Shown one piece after another: positions 1-10,440 of a DNA stretch of 64,000 bases. Position numbers and translations under genes: made by a program. This DNA comes from Hyalella azteca (taxonomy: Eukaryota > Arthropoda > Malacostraca > Amphipoda > Hyalellidae). Position 1 is the first letter of the stretch; each line of letters opens with the position of its first letter. The stretch lies in contig NW_025936504.1 in NCBI RefSeq assembly GCF_000764305.2, positions 248,001-312,000 on the forward strand, in the 5' to 3' direction. A model generated the notes under the pieces. It was not told the origin of the DNA and searched no databases. It saw only the letters and a list, made by a program, of their open reading frames with translations.

Positions 1-955
1 TTCCGTACTTCTGACAGGCATGCAACCTTTCTTTGAGCCTAGTCATAGAATTAGAAGCACTTCGTCCTGTATGTCCCTGCGAGGTGGTCTGAGCTACTGA
101 GGCTGCAGAGCCCGACTCTAAGGTATGAGTTTGACGAGGTTAACTATTGTTTTCTATATTTGTTATTAGTGAAGGTTATATCGTGCTAATATAGTCAGAC
201 TATTCATTCATTGGTGTTAATTGTAAGTATTAATGTCCGTCCTCTAGGGCACAGCGGAGTCCTTCTCTCGCGACTCCTCTCATTACGTCGGTACTCTCAT
301 TATTGCTCTCAGATAACTCTTATGCGCCTCTCTGCTTAATAGTTAGGATAATTAGACTTGTAAAGATCTTTTGTTTATTGAACCTTGAGATAACAATCTC
401 ACAATTCCCTTGGCGATTGCACATGCCATTTAGAGATTTCCTTATCACAAAATCTGCTGAAATAGTGGATTATGAAAGCGAGATCACCAGGCCGGCCTCT
501 ATTCGTGTGTGTGCTATCAGTTACCTGTCCATGATATGTATATAAATAATTCATGACCAGCCTACGCATTCTTGTGTAGTGGTGTCTCATATTTATTTAT
601 TATAGACATCCCGTATACATCTAGCTTATATTCATTTTTATAGTTTAGTGTGCAGATTTGCTCAATAATTGCAGCTTTGTTCCTTCAAGATATAGGTTCA
701 GTGAAGTGAACCTGGTATTTAAATTATTGAATCTGCTCGTCTATTTAGAGCTAGGCGTGCCAGGAGGTTGAAAAATTATACTGAATTGTTTATAGCGTTG
801 CTCCATCTGAAGAAGCAGCTACAGGGAGATTTGACCTTATTCACGTTCAAAACACCGGAGTGGCATCAATACGATGAAATAAAGAGAATAATTATGCCTG
901 TCGGAGTTTGTTCTTCAAAGAGCTGAACCATAGAGCAGATCGGCATCCAACGTCT
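1..955. other. No supported gene; AT-rich sequence
   Basis: I see no gene here. Two overlapping short frames on opposite strands (303-545 plus, 399-590 minus) lack convincing splice sites or any recognisable motif and look like chance. Slightly GC-richer patches near 60-130 and 240-300 carry no visible structure. Confidence 0.6.
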
Positions 956-960
956 CTAAT

Positions 961-1133
961 TACTGCTATGCAAGACTTATAACTCGCATCAAACGTTGCC
1001 CTTTACTGCTATGCAAGACTTATTACTCGCATCAAACGTTGCCCTTTACTGCTATGTAAGACTTATTACTCGCATCAAACGTTGCCCTTTACTGCTATAC
1101 AAGACTTATTACTCACTTCAAATATTACCCATT
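961..1133. repeat. 43-bp tandem repeat, four copies
   Basis: Four head-to-tail units can be aligned on the words ACTGCTATG and CGCATCAAACGTTGCC, at an exact 43-nt spacing (adenines at 962, 1005, 1048 and 1091). The first three are nearly identical. The last drifts after about 30 nt, with the CGCATCAAACG block degraded. Because 43 is not a multiple of 3, overlapping open frames on the plus strand are by-products. This is a short minisatellite with no sign of coding. Confidence 0.9.
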
Positions 1134-1750
1134 TTTGTTTACAAGTCCTTCCATTCGCAAAAAAACATCCATTCACAGCTATACAAATATTATTTCTGTA
1201 TCAATCGTGTTCCAAAACTACAAAAAAATCAAGGCTCTTGCAACTATCAAACGCACGCAAAATAGCCCAAACTGGCAGATATAAATTTTATATACAGTTG
1301 CCTGTTCCTAATTTTACTTCTAATATATTCCTGGTATATACTGTATATTATTATTAAATAAAGAATCTATAATATTACGAGCGACGTATCACTGTTATCC
1401 ACTGTAAAGGAAATAATTCCCTCGTATTTGCATTGTAAATAATTAGCTTTATTTTGCATCGTACTTAAATACAAAGAAAAACGATGAGCCTGCCGAATAC
1501 GTAAAGTTCATTAGAAATAAGAGCGATTCAGGGAATGCACGATATGAATTGAGTATAGTAATAGAATGTGAACGAATGATTGACGCAACTTAGATGCTTG
1601 AATTAGCTGATGGAAAGTAATAAAAATGCATAGTGAAGCAAGGAAAACATTGATACGTAATTATGAAAAACAAGTTTCTGGAACATATCAGGTGTTAGAA
1701 ACATTGATTTATGCGGAATGAATTAAATAAACTCAATAATAGAGTTCCTA
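1134..1750. other. No supported gene; AT-rich sequence
   Basis: Nothing recognisable. The stretch is AT-rich and contains several AATAAA-like hexamers (for example around 1357), which are expected by chance at this composition. There is no ORF of note until the minus-strand frame at 1754. Confidence 0.5.
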
Positions 1751-1753
1751 TTT

Positions 1754-1960
1754 TTACGTGTAAGTGAATTGCTGGAAGTTTCGCCGATGGGGCCGTAAGC
1801 GTCCGTCGGTAACGCGCCGTAAGGCCCACTGGAGAGCAATCGGCAGGGGAGCTGCGAGTCCAAGCAGCCCTCCCAATACTTTATGTTCGAAGCGGCACAT
1901 CAGCAAGGTTACGAGTGCAAAGATTGCAGAATCTAAGGCAAACAACATTAGAAACGTCAT
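1754..1960 (-). CDS. Candidate 68-aa hydrophobic protein or first coding exon, unrecognised
   Basis: I do not recognise this protein. The frame starts with a true ATG at 1960 and is noticeably GC-richer than its surroundings (roughly 1770-1900). It reads as two hydrophobic stretches (about residues 1-20 and 29-43) separated by CRFEHK and followed by a basic tail containing RPHRRNF, so a small membrane protein is conceivable. An in-frame stop lies just upstream of the ATG. Further upstream is a very good 3' splice site: a run of T ending in TTCACAG near 1995, on the minus strand. That would make this a 5'-UTR-plus-start exon. The downstream GTAAAA at the end is only a weak donor. The opposite strand is also open for 67 codons, which lowers confidence. 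No neighbour supports a function. Confidence 0.25.
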   Translation of the reverse strand: MTFLMLFALDSAIFALVTLLMCRFEHKVLGGLLGLAAPLPIALQWALRRVTDGRLRPHRRNFQQFTYT

Positions 1961-2179
1961 ATATTAAAACTGATCTCTAGCTGTGAACAAAAAAAATACC
2001 TATTCGCCTGAAACTGAAGTTGGTAGCTGTTTAAAATTGAGTGATTAAAAATGCACTTGACCAAATATTTGTACATATTAATGAAGTTACGATTTATGTC
2101 CGCCTAATCAGTGGTGGTCATACATTTACAGGACTTCGGTATGCTACAATAGTCTAAGGGATTATCAAGCCGTGGAATT

Positions 2180-2240
2180 TCCAGATGCTAGGACTGGTCA
2201 AATGTTCGGATTGGTTCGGTTAGGACTGGTCAAATTCTTG
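2180..2240. repeat. Short direct repeat (TAGGACTGGTCAAAT)
   Basis: The 15-mer TAGGACTGGTCAAAT occurs twice, about 30 nt apart, with GGTTCGG between. It is a minor local duplication with no further copies seen. Confidence 0.7.
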
Positions 2241-2386
2241 TTATATTGATCACAAGTCAAGTAGTTGACGTTTATCAGGCATGAACATTCTACGGCCGCA
2301 GTCGAAGATTCAACACACTAAGGTTGTTACAAGAAAGGATATGAAAAGTTTACTATATGCATTGTGCGTTAGTTTACGTAACTCAC

Positions 2387-2583
2387 CACGATTCTCCTTG
2401 GGGATCTACAAGTGCTTCATAGTTAGTTGCTTTCAGGACTCCATAGTGAAGTGGCCAAGGCCACTCAAGACGACTCCAGAATACGTCCTGATGACTTAGG
2501 TTACCGGTGAACCCGACCCAAAGTCCAAGGTAACAGTCACTTTCATCTCCGGTGTGCACCAGCAACACCAATATTACTTCTTC
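2387..2583 (-). CDS. Candidate internal exon, unrecognised product
   Basis: On the minus strand a 197-nt open segment is bounded by a plausible acceptor (pyrimidine-rich CTTCCTCCTTCCAAG ending at 2584) and a good donor (GTGAGT, 2386-2381). The frame has no stop between them and would start in phase 0 and end with two extra bases. Residues of note are a hydrophobic start (VILVLLVHTGDES), WVGFTGN and WPWPLHYG, which is aromatic-rich and not low-complexity. I do not recognise a family. The nominal upstream start is GTG, so this is better viewed as an internal exon than as a complete gene. No partner exon was identified nearby. The call rests only on frame and splice sites; chance or a decayed pseudogene exon are real alternatives. 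Confidence 0.25.
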
Positions 2584-2613
2584 CTTGGAAGGAGGAAGTC
2601 GCCGTGTGATCAC

Positions 2614-3299
2614 TTCACATAATTATGCCATTGACTCGCAGGATGATAAGAAGTTTCATCATTCCAATGATGAAAGATCACAGGAAATTTTCGAGGATTT
2701 TTAGTTTAAAAGAAGATGCATATTTTCGCGGAGCAGTATATGATATTATAAAGCCGAGCTGGTACAAAATCTGAGTGCTATGCGGTTTGAATGAAAGGCC
2801 TATGGAACCGGCTATTGTAGGAGGATAAAAATATTATTCATTTAATTACGAACAAAATATCTGCATGAATTTTCTTTACATTTCTGAGCATCACGATTAT
2901 ATCACATTTACGAAAGTGCATATGAGAGACTGCCGTGAGAGGCTACTGTAGTGCGAGCTGTTTTTAACTGTTTTAGGATCAAGCCATTTCTAGTTTACCG
3001 TAGGGTAATGTCCACATTTGGCGTCATAATATGAATCTATTAGCCGGTCTTCAGCCACGCATACTATAGTCGCCAGCGCCATAGGTTAGTAGCTTAATGT
3101 GTGCACTTGATGGATAATCTTCATTTCCCATTACCGTGTTCATAATATTCTATACAACCTTTCAAACAATCAAGGGGTCATGCTGATTTCTCTTGTATCC
3201 ATTGAAGTTCCGGTTGGGGAGACTATCCGGTACATCCGAGCTAACAGCAAGACTACCACAGCATTTTGTTATCGTCAGTAGACCTATTAAAAAACCCAG
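2614..3299. other. No supported gene
   Basis: I see no gene, repeat array or RNA in this stretch. It leads directly into the 22-bp minisatellite. Confidence 0.5.
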
Positions 3300-3635
3300 T
3301 TTTACCAGTCGTCTGTGCTTCATCCGCCAGTCGCCTGTGCTTAATCCGTCAGTCGACTATGATTTCACCGTCAGTCGTCTGCGACTCTACCGTCAGTCGT
3401 CTGTGACTCAACCGTCAGTTGTCTGTGACTCTACCGTCAGTCGTCTGTGGCTCTACCGTCAGTCATCTGCAACTCTACCGTCAGTCGACGTCAGTCGTCT
3501 GTGACTCTACCGTCAGTTGTCTGTGACTCTATCGTCAGTCGTCTGTGACTCTACCGTCAGTCGTCTGTGACTATACGTATCGTCAGTCGTCTGTGATTCT
3601 AATGTCAGTCGTCTGTGATTCTACCGCCGGCTATC
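3300..3635. repeat. 22-bp minisatellite (CAGTCGTCTGTGACTCTACC), about 15 copies
   Basis: Units close to CAGTCGTCTGTGACTCTACC plus GT repeat head-to-tail from about 3305. The first three or four are degenerate (GTGCTTCATCCGC, GTGCTTAATCCGT). The middle is homogeneous. Two irregularities are visible: a truncated unit at about 3480-3490 (CAGTCGACGTCAGTCG) and a small insertion at about 3573 (CTATACGTATCG). A 22-nt period shifts frame every unit, yet TAA, TAG and TGA are scarce in this strand, so long open frames (3193-3504 and 3545-3748) arise as artefacts of repeat composition. Confidence 0.92.
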
Positions 3636-3639
3636 TGTA

Positions 3640-4810
3640 CTCCTTCAAAGGACCTTGCTTTGTTCCTAAGTTAAGTATTCGTCTATTCGTTTATATTCAA
3701 TTAAAATTATTGTGCAATCTGTTCATTATTACCAATCGATTCGATTGATGCCGTTCAGCCTTTCCGATACCCTGACATACTGTACGAAGTTTGTAAGACA
3801 AAACGGACATATAGGTATAGCAAGTGGTTCTCATGAAGGCTTCAGAAGTGAAGAACGTGGGTAGCTACGAAGCTGATGCGTTTTGATGATTTATTGGCAA
3901 CTGATTTGAACTAATTCTTTATAGTAATCAGGAGAGATTATAAGTCTATTATTTATTGAATATGTTAATTATCATATCCTGAATGAATACATAGATTCCA
4001 TTTATATATCAAGTAAACCTCGAGCTTGTTGATCTTGCCAGTATTGATCACGTAAAGGTTTTTGAATATGGTCACTTGAAAAAATTTCGAGTATTTTTGA
4101 ACGTTGTTATTCTGTGCAGCCTAGTGGTACTGAAATGTAGATAACTGATATTACTGAAATTCAATATTATTTATATTATTAATCCTCTAATTATAGTAGT
4201 TATATACTTATCGTAAAGAACACTATTCGGTCTGCAACAGCTGCTATCGCTCGATTGCTGAGCTCCGGAAGCTCAAGGAAGCTTTATTGGATTACTGAGC
4301 TCAGGCAACTGGCTGATTAATGTCGCGATATTTGGAAAGACAAAGTAAGGAATTACTCGTAAAATTGGTAAAAAAAAAGTCTAGAAATGATCTCCAATAG
4401 CCAGAAACATTCGGCGAAGAAAAATATCCAGTAATTTTGATTAAATAAATTGATGAATTTACGTAAGAACAATCGCAAAGAATGACCAGTGTTTTTTTTG
4501 TATCGGTTGTTTCTTATTAGCCATTATTGAACATAACCAATTTTGGAAAAATGCTCCTATCACAAGAACGCCGATGTTTTCCGAATTTATTTGAAAATAA
4601 AATGGGTTACTGCAATTCTATCAGTATGATTTGAAATCTTCTAACGATTTAACGATTCATAGTCAATATTATTTGCTGTTTATATTGAAAGTAGGATTTA
4701 TGAAAATTAAACGTATTTATGAAAATTAATTACAATATTCGAGGCTAATCTGTGAAGTTACTTCACCGAAAAATTCTCTACGTCCTCCATGCGTTAACAG
4801 CCAATAACTT
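3640..4810. other. No supported gene
   Basis: AT-rich unique-looking DNA. I found no coding frame above background and no repeat family member. Confidence 0.5.
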
Positions 4811-4814
4811 GAGG

Positions 4815-5425
4815 AAAGAGAAACGGCCAGAAACGGACAAGATTATATGGCTCGGATACGGCCAGAAACTGAAGAGAAGCGAAGGCTCTGATACGGCCAG
4901 AAACTGAAAAGAAGAGAAGGCTCGGAAACGACCAGAAATGGACAAGATTAGAAGGCTTGAAAACATCCCGAAACTAACGAGACGAGGAGGTTCTGAAACG
5001 GCCTGAAACTTAAGAGAAGAAAATGCTTAAAAACGGCCTATAATTTATGAGAATGAAAGACGCGGAAAAGGCAAGCAGATTTAGGATAGAGAATTTCCAG
5101 AAATGACCAGTTACGCAAGAGAATAAAAGGCTAGCTCGAGTAAACAGCAAGCAACATGAGAGAAATGTCTCTGAAACAGTGAAGACTTGAAAACGGCCAG
5201 CAACTCGAAGAAGACAAGATTCGAAAATGGCCAGCGTTTTAAAAGAAATGGAGCCTCGAGAAAACATTAGCGGCTTGCAGACCAGAAATTTAACTCAAGT
5301 CGGCATTAAGGATCTTTTATGGCGCTTAAAAAGACGGCCTGCTTTCATGAAACTTCTTATGAATTTAAGCTTCCGACTTACAAAGGTCAAAAGGCCAACG
5401 AATAAGGGAAGAAACGGTCAAAAAT
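4815..5425. repeat. Degenerate ~33-bp minisatellite (AAACGGCCAGAAACTGAAGA), about 18 units
   Basis: A recurring phrase of the form ACGGCCAGAAACTGAAGAGA followed by AGAAGGCTCGG repeats roughly every 30-36 nt. It is fairly clean between 4815 and 4960 and increasingly degenerate to about 5425, where the last recognisable copies read AAAAGGCCAACG and AAACGGTCAAAA. Minus-strand open frames here simply spell the complement of the repeat. Divergence increases along the array, consistent with an old, partly homogenised minisatellite. Confidence 0.8.
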
Positions 5426-5624
5426 AATGCAATCTCTCAACGCTTAAAAGATATTTGAGCGAGTCCATGTGCATCAAATGGGCTGCAAATAAAGCGGTTC
5501 CGCAATATTTCTCGGATAAAAAAAATTCATGCGTATTTAGGAAATTTAAATACCATTTCAGAATGTATTCATCTTTCCTTCTCAAGGTAATGTCAGGAAA
5601 GTTACTTTTAATTTAATCCATATA

Positions 5625-5780
5625 TGAACTATAGTATCGTGAAATATAAGTATAGATAGAAAAGGTTTAAGTATAGGTATAAGAAAAGGCATAAGTATAG
5701 ATAGAAAAATGCGTTGAATTCTGAATGTAGTGAACAATATCCTGTAAGTAACGCGTTTTTATCATTGCTTCAAAAATAAG
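5625..5780. repeat. Dispersed repeat family C, copy 1
   Basis: The sequence from TAGTATCGTGAAATATAAG to ATCCTGTAAGTAACG aligns with 11645-11748, sharing the words GAATGTAGTGA, CAATATCCTGTAAGTAACG and the TAGTATAAATA-like AT-rich lead-in. This copy has an internal partial duplication of ATAAGTATAGATAGAAAA (around 5645 and 5690). The family is non-coding as far as I can see, and its class is unknown. Confidence 0.75.
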
Positions 5781-6220
5781 TTCTTTTATCAAGGAAGAGC
5801 GAATTGAAATCTCATCGTAGTTCTGAAATGTTAATTTTCCAGCAGAGCAGCAAAAATAATCAATCACCCCAAAGCAAATTATGATAAAAATTATATATCC
5901 AATATTAAATAGGACAAAAATACGACAATTTGGTCACTAATAACCAGTCTATTTCACAAATTAATTTCACATAAGTTTTTTTAGAAACTCTAGCGGAAAT
6001 GATTGTGAGAATTATTCACTCGGTGTTAACATAGACTCACCTGATTTCATAATAATCAGGGAAATTAATATTTTCAATCAAATTATCTGTACAGAGATTT
6101 TACTTCTGCCAAAATGAAATCATGCGTGCATCTATTAAAGCGAGTAAATACTGCACAATTTTTAGAGGAAACTTGACCTTGAAAAACAATACCAGTTTCA
6201 CACCATACAGCCGGCCTCGT
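5781..6220. other. No supported gene
   Basis: No gene or repeat recognised. An AT-rich approach to the palindromic element at 6221. Confidence 0.5.
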
Positions 6221-6406
6221 GCCAGGCATATGCCGGGCACGGTCCTGTCTAATGTTCTTTAATGAATTAGAAATATAGAATAATATAGAATAATTCACCC
6301 CAGTCGTGCAAGGCACCTGCCATGCCCAAGTTGACATGTTGTGAATGCTTCTCTGGAAATGCATTAAAGAATATTGGACTTAATCGTGAATGGCATATGC
6401 CTGGTA
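6221..6406. repeat. Imperfect 45-bp inverted repeat, possible MITE or hairpin
   Basis: The left arm (6221-6264) carries GCCAGGCATATGCC ... CTAATGTTCTTTAATG. The right arm (6362-6406) carries the reverse complement CATTAAAGAATATTGG ... GGCATATGCCTGGTAC. The arms match in blocks over about 44 nt with a loop of about 97 nt. The loop holds a further GGC-rich phrase (GCAAGGCACCTGCCATGCCC) echoing the arm motif. No clear target-site duplication was found, so the element type is open: a palindromic MITE remnant is the simplest reading. Confidence 0.65.
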
Positions 6407-6596
6407 CATGCCAGTGGGCCCGCGTTTCATGGAAACGCGAGCAAAAGATCGCTACCGCAACAAGGAAAATAAAGAAAGAGGCCCTAAGTTATTTTTCATT
6501 ATCAAGCGCATGAGTACTTCACAGTAATAATTATGAATGTTTTATTTAAAAAAGACATTATCTATGTCTAACATATTTAATTCTTGGCGAGCAGTG

Positions 6597-6776
6597 ATGC
6601 CCAGCTTTTCATCGCCTGCGTAAAGACGAGACGTCGCTGGCCAGATGCTCAATAAAACCACCGAGAAGTGGTTATGTGACAGCGGGGAGAGTTCGACGCT
6701 TCTTCGATATTCCCTTGGAAAACACGGGTAATTTGTTGTTATTGGAGCCGCGGGAGTTGCGGGAGCTCTGCTAGAG
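6597..6776 (+). other. GC-rich open segment of about 60 codons, doubtful exon
   Basis: A stretch GC-richer than its surroundings stays open for 59 codons between an in-frame TGA at 6594 and TAG at 6774. It lacks an ATG near its start. A weak acceptor (GGCGAGCAG) precedes it and a possible donor (CGGGTAATT) lies at about 6728. The translation is unremarkable (…YVTAGRVRRFFDIPLE…). It may be a decayed exon or simply a GC-rich patch. Confidence 0.15.
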
Positions 6777-7176
6777 GCCTATTTGTATGTCCATAGGCCG
6801 CCGGCCTTCCAACTTCTCTAAAATATGATCTGGGTCTGCAGTCTTTAGACCGGTCTTACGGCCGGGCTTATTTCCTCAACCTCGGAACTTTGAAGTCTTA
6901 ACTTGGGTTGCCGTCTTCACTCAGCAAAACTCTTCGGTCAAGTTCCGAGTTATTGGCCAAAATTACGATTAGACGAAGTTTTAAGGGATGTGCTGTGACC
7001 GTTGGAAACCGTGGCAGTTCACGACTTTAATAAAATTAGCCGCATTACAAACAGAAGATACAAACAGAATGTTAGTTGGATTTGACAATTTTCGAATACG
7101 ATTTGATTTGACAATTTTCGATACTCAAATATATTGCGCTTGGTTGAAAGTGAAGAATAAAATCAAATCATGAGAG

Positions 7177-7572
7177 ATGGAAACATTTACTAAAGTGATC
7201 TCGGTGGAGACAAGCTGGTGTTCATTTGTGCGAAGTGAAATAATGTTTTTCATACAGTCAGGGACGCAATCCATTAGTGACCGAACCCAGAGACACTCTC
7301 TAAAAATAAAGATCAAATTTAAAACCGAACGCAATGAAAAATTTGTGCATGGAATGAGTGATGAAGCGTTCGTAAAGCTGCCAGTTATAGACGAACGTTC
7401 ATTAATACGACTATTGCGTATGGACTGCCACAGATACGAAATTTTCGACGCCATTTCAGCAGTCGTCAAAAGCCCCGGCATCGACAAAGACGTTTTGAAA
7501 CTTCATATTGAGCTAACGAGGTTCCGCTTGGTCTCATTACGTCCAAGAAATGAGATCAAAGAAACGCGTTAA
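7177..7572 (+). CDS. Unrecognised 131-codon ORF
   Basis: An ATG-initiated frame of 131 codons, ending at TAA 7570-7572. The product would be basic and soluble. There is no signal peptide or membrane segment, and no motif I can name: charged stretches such as KIKIKFKTERNEK, then SLIRLLRMDCHRYEIFDAI and a C-terminal LTRFRLVSLRPRNEI. The minus strand is also open for 120 codons across 7125-7487, so openness alone is weak evidence. The ORF is followed at once by a 66-bp duplication. It could be a small lineage-specific gene, an exon of a larger gene, or chance. No transcription signals were convincingly located. Confidence 0.2.
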   Translation: METFTKVISVETSWCSFVRSEIMFFIQSGTQSISDRTQRHSLKIKIKFKTERNEKFVHGMSDEAFVKLPVIDERSLIRLLRMDCHRYEIFDAISAVVKSPGIDKDVLKLHIELTRFRLVSLRPRNEIKETR

Positions 7573-7573
7573 A

Positions 7574-7740
7574 TTGAGGTGAAGGAAGTGCTAAATCATG
7601 CTGTATTATCTTTATTTCAGTTATTATTAATTTCATTGAAGGTGAGGAAGAGAGATGAATCTTGATGTATTACATATTGTTTCAAATTATTATTAATTTC
7701 AATTGAGGTGATGGACGTGCTGAAATAGTTATCCTAATAA
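7574..7740. repeat. 66-bp tandem duplication (2.3 copies)
   Basis: Two adjacent, diverged units run from GAGGTGAAGGAAGTGCTAAA to TTATTATTAATTTCATTGAAG and then from GTGAGGAAGAGAGATG to TTATTATTAATTTCAATTGAG. A partial third begins GTGATGGACGTGCTGAAATA. The period is about 66 nt. It lies directly after the stop of the ORF at 7177-7572. Confidence 0.75.
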
Positions 7741-10335
7741 AACTTTTAATTTTGGCTCAATGGATCCTGTAGTGTTTTGATCGCCGATGAGAAGATAGTT
7801 TGTTTTTGCTCAATCTTGGAGTATAAATGATTTTATGTACAACAGAAATTATTTAAATACGCAACGAATTACCAATCGAGTTTTCACTTTATTATGTGCT
7901 TTATATAAAAATATTCGTGACTGCACTTTGCGAGCAATTTTACTTAGTTCACATCTTAATAGCTACATTCAAGCAATCGGGCTGCTACTGTGACAGTGTT
8001 AGGAATTGCAGTAGGATTCGTGAAATTTGTCATTTCAGTTTTGACTCACAATCCTCATCTCACTTCGCCAATAAATGCTTTCTTATTTGTCACTGTTGCA
8101 TGATTCACCACAGAAGTACGTGGTTACAATAGTTCTGGTAACACTTATGATTATAATGTGCGTGTAAATTGAGCGGGGCTTCAATTAATATCATTAAATT
8201 AATGATATATGTATGAATGTTCTTTATTCATGTGTATAGTGTTCGGTTCCATATTCAGTGTTGAGTTCGTCATTACTAGTCCTAAATTTTGGTTTGTTTT
8301 TGCATTTCAGAAAGGCTCCGAATCTCTAACCCTAAAGTTGAACATGAGCTATGGAAACGCACGGTTTATTTATAATTTAATTTATTGTATTTATCATTTT
8401 TTTATTTTAGTTTTCATTATCATTTTATTCATTGTTTGTTTGCCACTATACCTACGACAACAGTACATTATATAATGAGTAACATGTGCACCACAATTTC
8501 ACAAAAATTGAGGTTATATATAATCGGATATAACTATTTTAGCTGAAGAGAATGACGCGAGTCAGCCGTGCAAGAATATATATTTAGCGCCCGTCAAGAC
8601 AACCCATGAATTCAGTGCAAATAAATCTACGTCAAGCGACGTAAACCGAGAGACCGAGTTGGGGGTTTGAATAGAATCCCGTTTTATGGCTGACAAGTTC
8701 GCTATTACGGTGATTAAAAAATTCAAGCAACTAAATGACATTTATTTTAGAGACTAAAATATAAAAGTAATCAAATATTCACTCGCCACAAATGTAATTG
8801 AAAATTCCATGCACAAGCCCATTTTTATCCCTCCTTAATGATTCTAACAATTTCTAAACCATCAGTTTTGGTCACCAGGACATAAAATGAAAGATGGTAC
8901 GAATGTTCCATTCTAAATCCATCTCACATTTCTATAAATAAATATATCTCACATTTAACTGCTCGCTCAGGTGTCTCGAGTATGAAAAAAACGACAAAAA
9001 TCCTGCAAAAAGCGCCTCTCTTTATACTCGTCCTTGTTCTGAAACAGGAGCGTCAAAACGTGCATTCTTGCGGCAGTCAGCGAGCTTCTGATGGATTGCC
9101 ATGCCATTATTGCCTGGGACTGGGGTCGCCTCGGGATGAAACTAGAAGTTCTAGGAGTAACAATAGAATACAATAGAGAACAATTGTCTGGCGAGAAGTT
9201 CTGTTGAACGACTAAAAAGTAAGTTTTGATTAACCGTAAAAATACTATTCCCCAAAAATTATCCAAATCAATTTGAATACAAAAGCCTGATCTCAACGGC
9301 CATCAAAGAAACAAGAATATTCATCCATGATTTTTAATTAATTGTTATACAAATGCGATAATGAGGCAGCAATGAACGAGGAACCTTTGAAGGAAGTAAT
9401 CAGCAGAATACCTATAATTTCGTTATCGCTGATATAAAAACGACACCTTCAGGGTTCTGCTGTCAGTTCCACGCAATGAATATTCTAATTGCCTTGGGGC
9501 GGCGCAGCGTAAATCGGTTTTTCTCCCAAAATCCCAAGATAAAGATTCAGTTAAACAATTCGGCCATTAAATCTAGAAAAATTGCGTTATAGCAGCGCTA
9601 GGAGGTAATTATCTCGCGTCAATACTAATCAATGCTATATTGAATACAATGCTTCAAAACGCCACAGAGACAAACATGTCAGTGTTATATCAACGCTTGC
9701 TCGGAAGTAACTTTAGTCAGGGCTGATAAACGTACTAATGAAATTCAAATCCTACCTCTGAGACGAAGATGTGAGTTTTATATCAACTTCGGATTGCAAA
9801 TATTTATTCACCTTACTGACCAATGAATGTTGAATATCAAATCTTGCTAATTATTAACTGATTAATAGCTTACTAATAGTTAATTAATAATCAGATACAC
9901 GCTCGGTCGTTATGACATATTTCACGTGCTGATCAATGCTTATTGATCTTACAACACCAGGTATTTGACGTAGACATGACGTTGATTGAACGTTGTTTCA
10001 ACAAAATCGACTTTTTTCCAAGTTGTTTCGATACCATTTTATAGTGTATCTTATGTTTCAATACAAAAAGCATTCACACACTGTGTCGAAAGTTAATGTA
10101 AAACCTTCTATCAAATCTTCCATAACCGATTGAAGGTATCAAACACTGAATTCAAATATAAATTTAATTTATATCACAGAGTAAAGAGCGGAACAATTGC
10201 CGCGCAAATAATATAATCGAAGAAATGATTCTTGTATGAAAGCTGCACCTCAGCATACGATGGACTTTGAATAGTTTATGTCATTGATACAAATATCATG
10301 AAGCCATTAAAGTCCAGCCCGTCAGAGCAGCGTTT
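7741..10335. other. No supported gene; several short hydrophobic frames
   Basis: An ATG frame at 8209-8475 (88 codons) ends in a T-rich hydrophobic run (YHFFILVFIIILFIVCLPL). This is the kind of pseudo-membrane segment that T-rich DNA produces, and nothing supports it. Frames at 8967-9296 (minus, TTG start) and 8982-9176 overlap antisense. At 9840-9890 there are overlapping AT palindromes built from TTAATTA and ATTAAT. No RNA gene seen. Confidence 0.45.
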
Positions 10336-10339
10336 TGGT

Positions 10340-10440
10340 TATTCTACACTCATAGAAATAAATGAGACTTTGTCCAAATCTCTCTGCTCATGCTGTGTTC
10401 AAGAATGTGTGTCATGATTTAACCAATTTTTTTAGTGAAA
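10340..10440. repeat. Dispersed repeat family D, fragment 1
   Basis: The phrase CTACACTC…GAGACTTTGTCCAAAT matches 32603-32640 with few differences over about 36 nt. A variant of TGTGTCATGA follows where the other members have a GGGTCA…TGACCC palindrome. It appears to be an end fragment of a non-autonomous element. Confidence 0.55.

Noticed and set aside
3300..3635. CRISPR-like array
   Set aside because: Units are contiguous with no spacers; it is a simple tandem repeat in what looks like eukaryotic DNA.
3193..3748. 103- and 67-codon ORFs
   Set aside because: The open frames run through the 22-bp minisatellite, whose unit lacks stops in most phases.
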